A stretch of DNA of 64,000 nt from Ursus arctos. Taxonomy: Eukaryota; Chordata; Mammalia; Carnivora; Ursidae. The number at the start of each line of letters is the position of its first letter. Within the stretch, counting starts at the first letter, position 1. Below the pieces are notes generated by a model. The model was not told the DNA's origin. It made no database searches and saw nothing but the letters and a program-made list of their open reading frames with translations. Shown piece by piece: positions 11,465 through 21,591 of the stretch. Location of the stretch: contig NW_026622997.1 of the NCBI RefSeq assembly GCF_023065955.2, positions 16,720,001 to 16,784,000 on the forward strand, written 5' to 3'. The position numbers were made by a program, and so were the translations under genes.

Positions 11465-12315
11465 GTGTAGATATCCTCAACGTTGTATTAGTTTCAGATG
11501 TACAGAGTAATGATTTGATGTATGTACTTATTATGAAATGATCATCATAATAACTTAAGCTAACATCCCATCACCAGCCTTTTCTTTCCTTTTTTTTTTT
11601 TTTTGAGTATAGTTGACACATGATGTGACTTCAATTACACGTATACAACATAGTGATTCAACTTCTCTGTAGGTTATGCTGTGCTCCCCACCATTGTAGC
11701 TACCCTCTGTCACCATACAGTATCACTGACTGTATTCCCTATGCTGTGCCTTTTAATCCCATGACTCATTCATTCCATAACTGGATGCCTGTATCTCCCT
11801 CTTCCCTAAACCCATTTTGCCCATCCCCCCATCCTCCTCCCCTCTGGCACCCATCAGTTTGTCCTCTGTATTTATAGGTCTGATTCTCTTTGTTTGTTTG
11901 TTTGTTTGTTTGTTTGTTTATTCATTTGTTTTGTTCTTTAGATTCCACGCAGGAGTGAAATCATATGGTATTTCTATTTCTCTGATTCATTTCACTTAGC
12001 ATAATACCCTCTAGGTCTATCCATACTGTCACAATTGGGGAGAGTTCATCCTTTTTTACAGCTGGGTAATATTCCATTGTGTTGATAGACACCACATCTT
12101 CTTTATCCATTCATCTACCAATGGACGCAGGCTGCTTCCATATCTTGTAAATAATGCTGCAGTCCACATAAGGGGGCAGATATCTTTTCAAATGAGCATT
12201 TTCATTTTCTTTGGGTAAATACCCAAACGTAGGATTACTGGATCATATGGTAGTTCTGTTTTTAATTTCTTGAGACACCACAGTGGCTGCACCAATTTAC
12301 ATTCCCACAAAAGAC
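11465..12315 (-). mobile_element. L1 3' UTR and ORF2 end, minus strand, probably two pieces
   Basis: 11465-11590 looks like one old L1 3' end ('attagtttcagatgtacag'). At 11590-11610 a T run and 'gagtatagttgacaca' start a second L1 3' end, which continues through 'tctgtcaccatacagtatca' to ORF2-type sequence at 12060-12310 ('taatattccattgtg', 'ggtaaatacccaaacgtagg', 'ggatcatatggtag'). The head-to-tail arrangement could be one L1 landing in another. Confidence 0.85.
11889..11920 (+). repeat. (TTTG)n microsatellite
   Basis: Eight consecutive TTTG units followed by imperfect ones to about 11935, inside the L1 3' UTR. Confidence 0.95.
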
Positions 12316-13551
12316 CCCAAATAGCCATCACCATCTTTTTCTATATTTGCCCTGACCTGATGGAACAGTAGGAAGTCCTATGCCAGGGAAACCACGGTGA
12401 GAAACAGAAGAGGACGGGGAACAGACTCCCAACGGACATCCATTTTAAAGTGTGCAGAGAATAGGAGTCAGCCCCAGCAGGTGAGGAGGAACAGAAGGAC
12501 AGGGAGGGAAACAAGAGCAAGCCAGAGGAAAAAGGGTTTTCTAGGGAAATACAGTGGCCAGTGGCCTTCATTCAAGGGCATTCACTGGGAAAGAAAGGTG
12601 AGAACAGTACTCTAGCTAGCTAGCGTGGGACAAGCGTCAGAAGAGGTTTTGTTTTGTTTTTCAGTTATGCACAGAGGTGTGGCTAATCTGATTTCCCCAG
12701 TTAGGTTACAAGGTCCCTGAAGAAGCAACCCTGTTTCCTATGGAAACTCTGGGCACAGTCCTGATGCTAATTCGGGGAATGAAGATTCACATACTGAGTT
12801 TGGTCACAGAATTAGTCAAACAACATTAGTGGTGTGCACAGAAATTTAAAATGTCACTTCTTAATAGTTCCAGAAATATGTGAATATACACATTTCGTAA
12901 GGGGAGAAAGCAGATTTTGTGATGTTAACTAATAATAATGAGTTTTTTAAAAATATTCTGATTCAGTAGACACTTACCTTCTTGCTCTGGAGGTTTTCTT
13001 TTATTTAGACTTATTTTAAAGTGTAACGAGATATTTTGTGCCTGCCTTTCTCTGCACACCGGCCTTTCTCCTACATTCATCTGTTAAGTAACATTTTCTC
13101 TACCACAGTGATCAAACCATATGTTCCCCTTCTGTAGTGTTTTGACTTTTTTTTTTTTGGTGAGGTAAATGGTACTTGGAGTGAATCTCACCATTCTCAA
13201 ATACCAAGCAAATAAATTAATGAGGCTTAAAAATGAAATCAACTCTTTCCAGGCAACAACTCATTGATCAAAAATATCCCCTACCATCACTTCTAAATTG
13301 GAAGGTATATGTTGGCTTAGACTGGGGAGAGCATGCTCCCCAAAACATGAGAGTACGCATTTAAAGTTTCTGTTTGTACTAGGATGTGTCATTTGAGCTC
13401 AAGAAAAGTGTTAGAACTGATTACAAATCATAGCAAATGGACTCTATTTTCAACTTCCATTTTTAATTTAAGCTTGTACCAAATCCAGTAGGATTTCCAG
13501 ACATTTATATAAAGATACAATATGAATGTGATAAGAAGGAGACCTTTAAAT
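12316..13551. other. No recognised repeat or gene
   Basis: Unique sequence containing the palindromic X-box-like site at 12733-12747 and a T-rich patch at 13150. Overlapping frames of 72-76 codons on opposite strands at 12341-12615 are not recognisable. Confidence 0.45.
12733..12747. promoter_or_regulatory. RFX/X-box-like palindrome
   Basis: The site 'gtttcctatggaaac' is a near-perfect palindrome resembling the RFX-family X-box (GTTNCC, short spacer, GGNAAC). A 15-bp match can arise by chance, so function is inference only. Confidence 0.25.
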
Positions 13552-13570
13552 AAGAAAATACGCCCTTCAG

Positions 13571-13771
13571 GGGCGCCTGGGTGTCTCAGTCATTAAGCAT
13601 CTGCCTTCGGCTCAGGGCGTGATCCCAGCGGTCTGGGATCAAGCCCCACATCAGGCTCCTCCGCTGGGAGCCTGCTTCTTCCTGTCCCACTCCCCCTGCT
13701 TGTGTTCCCTCTCTCGCTGGCTGTCTCTCTCTGTCAAATAAATAAATAAAAACTTAAAAAAAAAAGAAAGA
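13571..13771 (+). mobile_element. Can-SINE, young subtype, plus strand
   Basis: Starts 'gggcgcctgggtgtctcag', contains 'ctcagggcgtgatccc', 'gagcctgcttcttcctgtcc' and the CT tract, then an (AAAT)n and A/GAAA tail. The 19-bp TSD 'aagaaaatacgccctt.ag' lies at 13552-13570 and 13772-13790 with one mismatch, indicating a recent insertion. Its antisense strand is open for about 60 codons. Confidence 0.96.
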
Positions 13772-13790
13772 AAGAAAATACGCCCTTTAG

Positions 13791-14878
13791 AATAATGAAA
13801 AGAATAAAACAATCTGGTGAACTGATGGAATACATAGCAGAAACCTCTCTTTAACAGAGGTTTGAAAGCAGTCATTAGTGTGCGGTGATTTCTCTGTTTT
13901 CTGTGTGCATTTTCCTGAAGTGAAGTTGGGGGCAGATATGAAAAGATGTCTAGATCTCCAAATGAAAAGATGGGTTGTCTCAGCCAAATTCCATTTCATG
14001 CCAAGATTTCTCAACAGGGTACAACAAATCAAGTTCCATTTCTGGGAGTTGACCCTCACGTGTGCAGGAGGACGTGTATGTTTCATATCAGCTCAGGATT
14101 TTCGGAGCGCTGTGACAAGTGGCTCTACTCTTCCCAACTAATATCCAGTTACTAGAATTTGTACCATCTAGCCTCACCTGATTCACTGTGTGTTCTGCAG
14201 ACTTACGCAATTTGTCACCTTCTTAGGGGGATAGGACATGCAATGTTATTAATTATATTACCTTGTTTTAAATTAGACACTAAAAAAACCACCACATTTC
14301 AAACTAGTCTTAAGAACCACGTACAGCAGATCCAGAATGAAGGCTGTCAGTTCAAGTCATGTCTCTATTCTAATATTAAACCTCAGATTTCACAGATCTC
14401 ATAATATCTGAGCTGTGACTATTTGCTTCAGGCATCAATGTGGCATTTAAAAAAATTTTTTCAACCACATGGACATTTCGCTTTGCCAGAGTATTTACTT
14501 CTCGCATAATGCTTAAAAATATTAAACTTTAACTAAAACATCCAATTTTATCACGTTCCAAGAGTCAGATCTCTCTTTTTGTCTGGTGAGGTCCTCTTTC
14601 CTTTTTATATTTCTAGACTCCTACATACTTGTCACCCATTTTGTATTGGTTGGTTGATGGATTGATTGATTGATTATTTCATTGATAAGGGAATCAAATT
14701 GCCCAGAAAATGCATTCTAAACACAAAAACCATTTTTCTTCTCTTAGAATTTTTGCTTGCAATTTTCACTCTGGGAAATTAAAGAGTATAGATACAGATG
14801 TAAAGGACCAGAGAAGGCAGTGGTGGGTATAAAGAAAGGCACTCAACTGAAAGGTGAGAGAGTTCATAAAAATTTCAC
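13791..14878. other. No recognised feature; (GATT)n at 14653-14677
   Basis: Unique sequence. Frames of up to 99 codons at 13787-14155 on both strands have no recognisable domain. A short tetranucleotide run 'gattgattgattgatta' is the only simple repeat. Confidence 0.45.
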
Positions 14879-14889
14879 ATATGTGGCAA

Positions 14890-15084
14890 TTGATCTGGGT
14901 GGGTCAGTCAGTTTAGCGTCCGACTCTTGATTTCGGCTCAGGTCATGATCTCAGGGCGGTAAGACTGAGCATCATATTGGGCTCAGGCTCAGCTCAGGAG
15001 TCTGCTTGGGATAATCTGCCTCTCCCTCTGCCCCTCCCTGTGCTCGCTCATGCTCGCTCGCTCTCTCTAAAATAAATAAATAAA
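14890..15084 (+). mobile_element. Can-SINE, diverged, plus strand
   Basis: The head has lost its first bases and starts near 'ctgggtgggtcagtcag'. It continues 'ccgactcttgatttcggctc', 'aggtcatgatctcagggc', a CT/GCTC tract and 'aataaataaataaa'. The short TSD 'atatgtggcaa' (14879-14889) matches 'atatatggcaa' (15085-15095) with one mismatch. The lost head and imperfect body suggest an older insertion. Confidence 0.9.
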
Positions 15085-15095
15085 ATATATGGCAA

Positions 15096-16534
15096 ACATG
15101 TTTCTTCCAGATGAGACAGATATGTATTTTTTGTATGGGAACTATTCTGTATTTTATACTGACATATATATTTGGTATTATTAGCTCTCTTTGCCCATGA
15201 CATTCATGATTAATGTTTGCATAACCCCCTAGAATTTACAAAGTGCTCTCAGCTCTTATCTTCTCAACTGGAAGGTAAGCTCCTTCAGACCTAGAGGCAT
15301 GTTTGCAGTTTCCTGACACTTCATAGATTTGAATATATCCAAATCAATAAATCTTAGAGCCGTTAGGTATCTGTGGGATGCTTAAATGCAGTATCATAGC
15401 TGCAGACATTCACCTGTTACGGCCGATAGTCCATTTTCAATAGAGGCTGGAAGAAAGAGGTCCAGACTTTGGCAGCTGAGCTGGCTTAGTTCTCAAAAAG
15501 CAAAACCATTTCCCAATAAAGTAAGTGATGATGTTGCTAGGAAGTCCCTGAGTTGCCTTGAGAGCGTGTCTGCAGCTGAAGGACCCATGACTTTCTATTA
15601 TCTCTCCAAGGAGACTCCCCACTTCGGAAATGCTGAACAGATGGGGGCACCAGATGAGGGCCATCTCAGGCCCTACTAGCCAGAGTAGCCTATTAAAAGG
15701 ATGAGCCAGGGAAGGGCTCAGGGACTCACTCTTTTATCTTTCTAGGACTCACCCCATCTCTCTTCATGTTTATGACACATTAATTACCCCAGGACTCCCG
15801 CACTGTATCGCATCTTATTCAATTTTTCAAATAACCGGTTTCCTGATATTTGTAACCCTATGATAAATCAATGTTCAGCACCCCAAAACACCCTTAATGA
15901 AATGACATCTTCTGTTTTTAAAAATGTTAAAATAAATATCTTAATTTTTTTAAAAACATTTATTTAGAGGAAGTTGGATCTGGCCATCTGTTGCCACATA
16001 GTTAACCAGTAATGTAGTAAATACAATATGAGGACATAAATCTATTTCCATTCACTGAACTCATTAATCATGTGGCCTAACGTGACTGCAGAGCACCACT
16101 CACCTTTTTAATTTGTATTAGGATAGTGAAGGCTAATCCTGGGATACTACATTTATTTTCGAGTACCAAATGACAAATTAAAATAAAATTTAATGTGGTG
16201 GGTTTTTTAAAAATCCATTGTGGTGGGGAAAATATGCAAATTCATGTGAGATGCAAAATGGTTTGAAATGGAATTTATACATATGGGAATCCAGGAGCAG
16301 GTGGTTTTCGTTTGCTCTTCCTCTAGTAAATTTTTTAGAAACTTGATATTTTAAGATCTGAGCAAGATTCTCTCCTGCCAATAGTTTTGACTGGAATATA
16401 CTGTACCATCAAGCTTGCCGACCTCCAGATCTGATAGAAGACAAGAGATTCTCAACCATTTTCATAGATTCTTGGGTCAGGAAACCATTCATTATTTATG
16501 TTAAAATCTAAAACTAAAACTAAATAATTAAAAA
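15096..16534. other. No recognised feature
   Basis: AT-rich unique sequence. A 97-codon frame at 15386-15679 overlaps an antisense 75-codon frame and shows no domain. A faint L2-like 'ggaaggtaagctccttcag' at 15270 is too short to call. Confidence 0.4.
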
Positions 16535-16665
16535 TAATTAGTTCATTCAAGAATTATTTATTGAGTGCTCACTCTAAGCCAGGCGTTGTGCTTAGAAATG
16601 GAAAGACAATGGTGAACGTTGTATTATTAATCCCTGTTCTCATGGCTCTTACAGTCTTAAAGGTC
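16535..16665 (-). mobile_element. L2 LINE 3' fragment, minus strand
   Basis: Complement of the L2 end: 'ttcaagaattatttattgag', 'tgctcactctaagccaggcg', 'ggtgaacgttg' and 'ttctcatggctcttacagtc'. Confidence 0.65.
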
Positions 16666-16693
16666 ACCTCAGTGTGAACGTTCAAGTGATGTT

Positions 16694-16895
16694 AGAAGTT
16701 TTTTTAAAGACTTTATTTGATCGAGAGAGTGAGAGAGAGAGAGAAAGAGAGAGTGAGGACAAGCTACAAGCTGAGGTGGGGGGGAGGGGGGAGAAGCAGA
16801 CTCCCCAAGCTGAGCAGGAAACCCAATGAGGAGATCATGACCTGAGCCGACACCAAGAGTCTGACACTCGATGGACTGAGCCACCCAGAAGCCCC
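16694..16895 (-). mobile_element. Can-SINE, minus strand
   Basis: Tail complement 'tttttttaaagactttattt', GA repeat, G-rich patch, 'agaagcagactcccc', 'gatcatgacctgagccgaca', ending 'ccacccagaagcccc'. An 8-bp TSD 'gtgatgtt' lies at 16686-16693 and 16896-16903. It stands head-to-head with the next SINE, with about 24 bp between them. Confidence 0.92.
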
Positions 16896-16919
16896 GTGAT
16901 GTTTAAAAATTTTTAAATT

Positions 16920-17094
16920 GGAATTCCTGGGTGGCTCAGTCTGTTAAGCTTCTGCTTTTGGCTCAGGTCATGACCCCAGGGTCCTGGGATCGAGCCCCAT
17001 GTCAGTCTCTCTGCTTGGTGGGGAGCCTGCCTCTCCCTCTCCCTCTGCCGCTCCCCCTACTTATTCTCTCTCTCTCTGTCAAAAAATAAAATTT
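16920..17094 (+). mobile_element. Can-SINE, plus strand, joined to an L1 piece
   Basis: Body: 'ctgggtggctcagtctgtta', 'ggctcaggtcatgacccc', 'agggtcctgggatcgagccc', CT tract, 'tctctctgtcaaaaaataaa'. No separate right TSD was found. The only matching duplication, 'ttaaaaatttttaaatt', lies at 16903-16919 and again at 17324-17340 beyond the adjoining L1. Confidence 0.92.
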
Positions 17095-17323
17095 TTTATT
17101 TTTTAAAATTTTTTTATAATAATTTTTTGTTATGTTAGTCACCATACAGTATATCCTTAGTTTTTGATGTAATGTTCCATGATTCATTATTTGCGCATAA
17201 CACCCAGTGCACCATGCAATATGTGCCCTCCTTAATACCCATCACCGGCCTATCCCAATCCCCCACCCGCCTTCCCTCTGAAGTCCTCAGTTTGTGGACT
17301 CTGGGAAACAAACTGGGAAAAAA
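17095..17323 (-). mobile_element. L1 3' UTR with 5' inversion, minus strand
   Basis: The plus strand reads the complement of the L1 3' UTR: 'gttatgttagtcaccataca', 'gtgcaccatgcaatatgtgc', 'catcaccggcctatccc', 'ccctctgaagtcctcagttt'. At about 17295 the orientation flips and the sense-strand piece 'tggactctgggaaacaaact' follows. This is the classic structure of a twin-primed L1 insertion. It shares a 17-bp outer TSD with the neighbouring SINE. Confidence 0.87.
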
Positions 17324-17340
17324 TTAAAAATTTTTAAATT

Positions 17341-20248
17341 AGGAAAGACTATTGTCTAAAGACCCTTTTTCTTTAAAATGCTTATACAACCTTTCAACTA
17401 AAGATGAGGTTATTTTCCTACATCTTTTGGCTATAAATGTTTACTTTTTTCTATTAACTATACATACCCACGTTAACAGAAGAAAGTATTGGTTATATAG
17501 CCAACACTGTCTTTATTTTCCTTTTCCTGTTTACTTATATATTGGAAAAAAAAAGTGAGACTTTCTTCTGTTGTCTTAACACACTCCTCATTACCATTTA
17601 CAAATTTAGGTTAGTCCAAAATAAGAAAACAATCTTTCTGCTTCTGCGGAAAAAGCTGACTCTGGGAAGCCTGAATCCATACTGGCAGCAGCCTCTGGGA
17701 AAGCAGGTGCCTCACCATGGTCACCAGCTGATAACACGGGGTGGTCTTGGCAGTCTGCGCATGCCCGCCCTGCAAAGGTCTCCACGACACTTTGATAAGC
17801 ATCAGACAGTGGTTGTCACCAGGTAGATGTGGGTTCAGGTTCAAGGGAAAATCAGAAACATCTTGTGCATATTATCTTGATTCTATTACTCCATTTTCAT
17901 ATTTGGAGTTTTACATATTCTGAGTAAAATCTTACTCAACTCTAAAATAGAGTTATTTAAACAAAAATGGACATATTATTTTAAGGTTAATTTTTCTTTT
18001 CAGGAGTCATTCATACCATCTTCCCTGACTTAAGGACCTCAGATGCCTCAAGTATTAGTTCTATAACCAAATTGGTCTTTACCTGCTTCTTCCTGCTCAC
18101 TCACAGATTGGGGAAATAAGACGTTGGGCTCTAGAGTAATACTGAAGATTCTTAGATTCTGTAGAAAAGGAAGAAAAACTAGATAGGGTCCTTTACATGA
18201 CATAGCTTGTTACAGAATATCATCTTTGACACATAGAAGTTACGATCCATCCTCTTCCCACAAAAGAGCCGGTCGGCTTCCAGAGTAGTCATTTTCATTC
18301 ATGTTTTAGTAAAACCACTCACTTTTAAGGTCAGAAATTCTCAATATGCACACAGTGTTTGTGTTTAATATCCATTGATTGGCAGAAATGATGAAGAATT
18401 GAGTAATACTCAAACGTTTTTTGTACTTTATCCAACACAACACTATTTGCATACATCTGAAGAGTTAGAGCATGGATCTATCTGAGATTTATTCAGACTA
18501 CAGCTAATAACCAGTCTATGCCCATGGATGGGATGACTTCTTGTAATGACCCTGGGGTCCCTCAGCAGCTCAAAAGGCATGGGTGTGGTATGGAAGGGAG
18601 AGGGGGTTTCTCTAGGTTGAATAAAGTATGGATCCCTTTTAAAAGAAAAAAAAAATATTACTGGGCCCCAGGAATTGCAAACCTGGTTATAAACTCCTTA
18701 ACACTCAGAGCCCTTGTCTAACCATAAAATCAAAACAAATTAACAATCAAATACAGACTACAAAATCAATTAAAATCAAATTAACAAAACTAATTTAATG
18801 TGGCAAAACATGTTGTTTGGCTGAAATTAAATTGCCACTCAAAATGTGAATATAGTATCGACTACTATGGCAACGGGGCCTCTTCTGATTCCAGCATGTC
18901 TATATATTTCAAGTGCCAGGAGATAGTTTTCTGGTAGAACACAGTAGAGCCTTCATTTCTTCTGTGGATTTACTTGGTGCAAATGAATTATTTACTTATA
19001 AGTCTGTCTTAGAGTCTGCAATAGTATTACTTGTCGTTGTTGCAAAAGAGGTCATATTAATTTTTTAGATTATCATCTGAATAAAAACATCAAATCAAAT
19101 CAATTCCTGTAAGGAATTTGCAGAATCTTAAAAACATGTTCAAGCACTTTCCTACCCCCATTTCCAATGACCGTGGATGCCTGTTTGAAACCCCTAGAAG
19201 ACAGTAAACGTTCTGATGCTATACTATGTCAAGGGGTAGTCTCTGTAATAGTAACACAAAAGCTTGAAATTTAGTGTTGTATTATAAAGCATGTAAATGC
19301 CCAGCTCAATATTCCTACATAGAATACTGCAGGTTCACTACTAACCCATACTGTTCCTTTGTGCAAATTAGAAAAAGATGCCCCTCCCAGCAGACCCAAC
19401 CCAACCCCAACCTGGCGTTCTTGGCTTAGCCACAGGTGCCAGGCAGGATTTCAGCTCCACTTGTCCCCTGGCTCGTGCCTTCATGCTGACAACCTGCACA
19501 ACTGTACATGGCTGACCCAGGATATTAAGAAGTTAAGGAAGCAAGATTCCTCTCCTTAATTTTGTTTTCCAAAGAAAGAAATCCTGACTCTCAAATTGAC
19601 TCATTAGCTAAGTTAAACCTCTTTGTAATGTCATATTTACTTCAGTTAATTAAAACAAATGCACTGGGAGATACTCCATGCAGTTTCCCTCAGGAAATTA
19701 TTCCTGGTGACCTCATCTTAAATAGAAGACACTTTCTACCCATGAGTTCCATTTCCACTTATTTCACAAATTTCATTGCATTTTTCCCATTTTTTCCCAT
19801 TTACTATAATTGTCCAAGTGATCAAACCCTAATTTCAAGTCCCCCAACACCTTCATGATCTCATTTTTTGGTAAAGGCTATTTCCTTGCTATATGTGATA
19901 TGGTGATTTATAAGAAATGTGTATTTGGTCATTCAGATGACCAAAATATATTTCTCATATCTAATTTGGTCTTAGTCCATGGTTCCAGGCTCACAAGCTC
20001 CTAAAACCCTTAGAATTTCCTGCAATGAGAGCGATAAAGGTGTCTTTTCTTACTTTGATGAGGTGACCTTTGGAAAGCCTTTAGGTAACCTAAGGATGGG
20101 GGCTGGTTGCCAGGAGAACCAACCACTTGATGTAGAGTTGGACCCTTCAGTCCCACCTCCCACACCTGGGAGGGGAGGTAGGCTGGAGATGGAATCAATC
20201 AGTGGTCAATGATCTAATCAATCACGCCTGTATGATGGATTAAATCAT
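17341..20248. other. Largest SINE-free unique block, 2.9 kb
   Basis: No named repeat. 18720-18830 is a C-poor, A-rich stretch with repeated 'aaatcaa/attaacaa' words, followed by the half X-box 'actatggcaac' at about 18863. A moderate-GC patch at 19370-19520 has no recognisable coding content. Overlapping frames at 17542-17844 are not identifiable. Confidence 0.4.
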
Positions 20249-20284
20249 AAAAACTCAAAAGAGTTTTTTAAAAACTCAAAAGAG
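20249..20284. repeat. 15-bp direct repeat around T6
   Basis: 'aaaaactcaaaagag' occurs at 20249-20263 and 20270-20284, separated by exactly TTTTTT, directly before a Can-SINE. Confidence 0.9.
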
Positions 20285-20490
20285 CTGGGTGCCTGGGTGG
20301 CACAGTTTAGCAGCCAACTCTTGGGTTTCGGCTCAGGTTGTGATCTCAGGGTCATGAGATTGAGCCCTGAGTGGGGCTCTGTGCTTAGCATGGAGTCCAC
20401 TAAAGTTTTTCCTCCCTCTCCCTCTGCCCCTCCCCACCTCACGCACTCTCTCAAATACATAAATAAATCTAAAAAAAAAAAAATTAAAAA
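20285..20490 (+). mobile_element. Can-SINE, diverged, plus strand
   Basis: 'ctgggtgcctgggtggcaca', 'ccaactcttgggtttcggct', 'tgatctcagggtcatgag', CT tract, 'aaatacataaataaatct' and an A-rich tail. No convincing TSD. Overlapping frames of 132 and 124 codons on opposite strands here are by-products of the SINE. Confidence 0.9.
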
Positions 20491-21036
20491 GACCGTGTTC
20501 AAAGAGCTTCCAGGATGGAGAACACGTGGCGATTTGGGGAGAGTCGTGAGCCTGGGGAGGTCATGGAAAGCTCCAAACCCCTTCCCCGTATGCCTTGCCT
20601 TATGCATAGCTTCTGTCGGGATGTTCAACTGTATCTTTGTCATATCCTTTTATAAGCTAGTAATCTGGTAAGAAAAATGTTTCTCTGAGTTCTGTGAGCC
20701 ACTCTAGCAAATTAGTCTAACCCAAAGAAGGGGTCATGGGAATCTCTGGTTTATAACTTGGCTTTCAACTGGTCTGCTGGGGGGGGGGGGGAGAGGAGTA
20801 GTCTTGTAGGGACTGAGCCCTTAACCTGTGAGATCTGATGCCATCTCCAGGTAGATAGTGTCAAAATTGACTTGAATTGCAGAACAAGCAGTTGGTGTCC
20901 AAGCATTGCTTGTTGCTGTGGGGGATCCCCCATCCCACATTGGAATTGGTGATGGGAGCCTCCAATTTACTGTATGACGAGGACTAGAAAGTAGCATTTT
21001 CACCATGGCAGTATTTCTCAGCAGCAGTATGGGAAG

Positions 21037-21037
<1 letters not shown>
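20491..21037. other. Unique sequence with a G13 run
   Basis: A G13 homopolymer lies at 20779-20791. Otherwise no feature was recognised. Confidence 0.5.
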
Positions 21038-21079
<42 letters not shown>

Positions 21080-21100
21080 CACACACACATATATATATAT
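21038..21100. repeat. (TA)n(TG)n(TATACA)(CA)n(TA)n microsatellite
   Basis: TA repeats, then about 13 TG units, a 'tatatacac' switch, CA units and TA repeats again. The TG-to-CA switch around 'gtgtatatacac' makes a palindrome. 'agctatatata' at 21036 and 'tatatagct' at 21119 extend the inverted symmetry. Confidence 0.95.
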
Positions 21101-21523
21101 CCTCATTTTCTCACTATATATATAGCTTAGTTTAAATAAAGTGAGCTTTCCATATAGATAGAGCGTTTTGACTAGAAAGACATCATGGAGAATTATGTAA
21201 TACTGTTATCCTGAATATCACTCACTGTGCTTTCCAATGCTGTGTACGGGTCATTTCCCAATGTTCACATTATTGAGAAAGTCAGCTTGTGCTTCCTTCC
21301 TGCTCTAAATCCAGAGAGAAGGGAGGGGGGGAGAAATTTATTAAGAACCTGTGGCAGGGAACTGAGGTGACACCTGGAAGTAGAAATCAGGAAGTTTAGA
21401 AAGATTTCGAGTTTCAAGAATCTGACTGTATTTTAGTCGTATTGTTATTGTTGTTTACAATCTTTGACAGTTATATGCATAATAAAAGCCCATTATCTAG
21501 GAGAGCAATGGAAGTATTCCAGT

Positions 21524-21591
21524 GGGGGGGGGGTTGCAGAGAGAAGGATAGAGAGAGGGAGAGAGAGAGGAGAGAGACTGAGAGAGAGAGC
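21524..21591 (+). repeat. G10 run and GA-rich tract
   Basis: G10 at 21524-21533, then mostly GA dinucleotides to 21590. This resembles the GA tract of a Can-SINE complement, but the diagnostic head and tail are absent. Confidence 0.75.

Noticed and set aside
20245..20671. Opposed frames of 132 and 124 codons
   Set aside because: Both run through a Can-SINE; they are repeat-derived.
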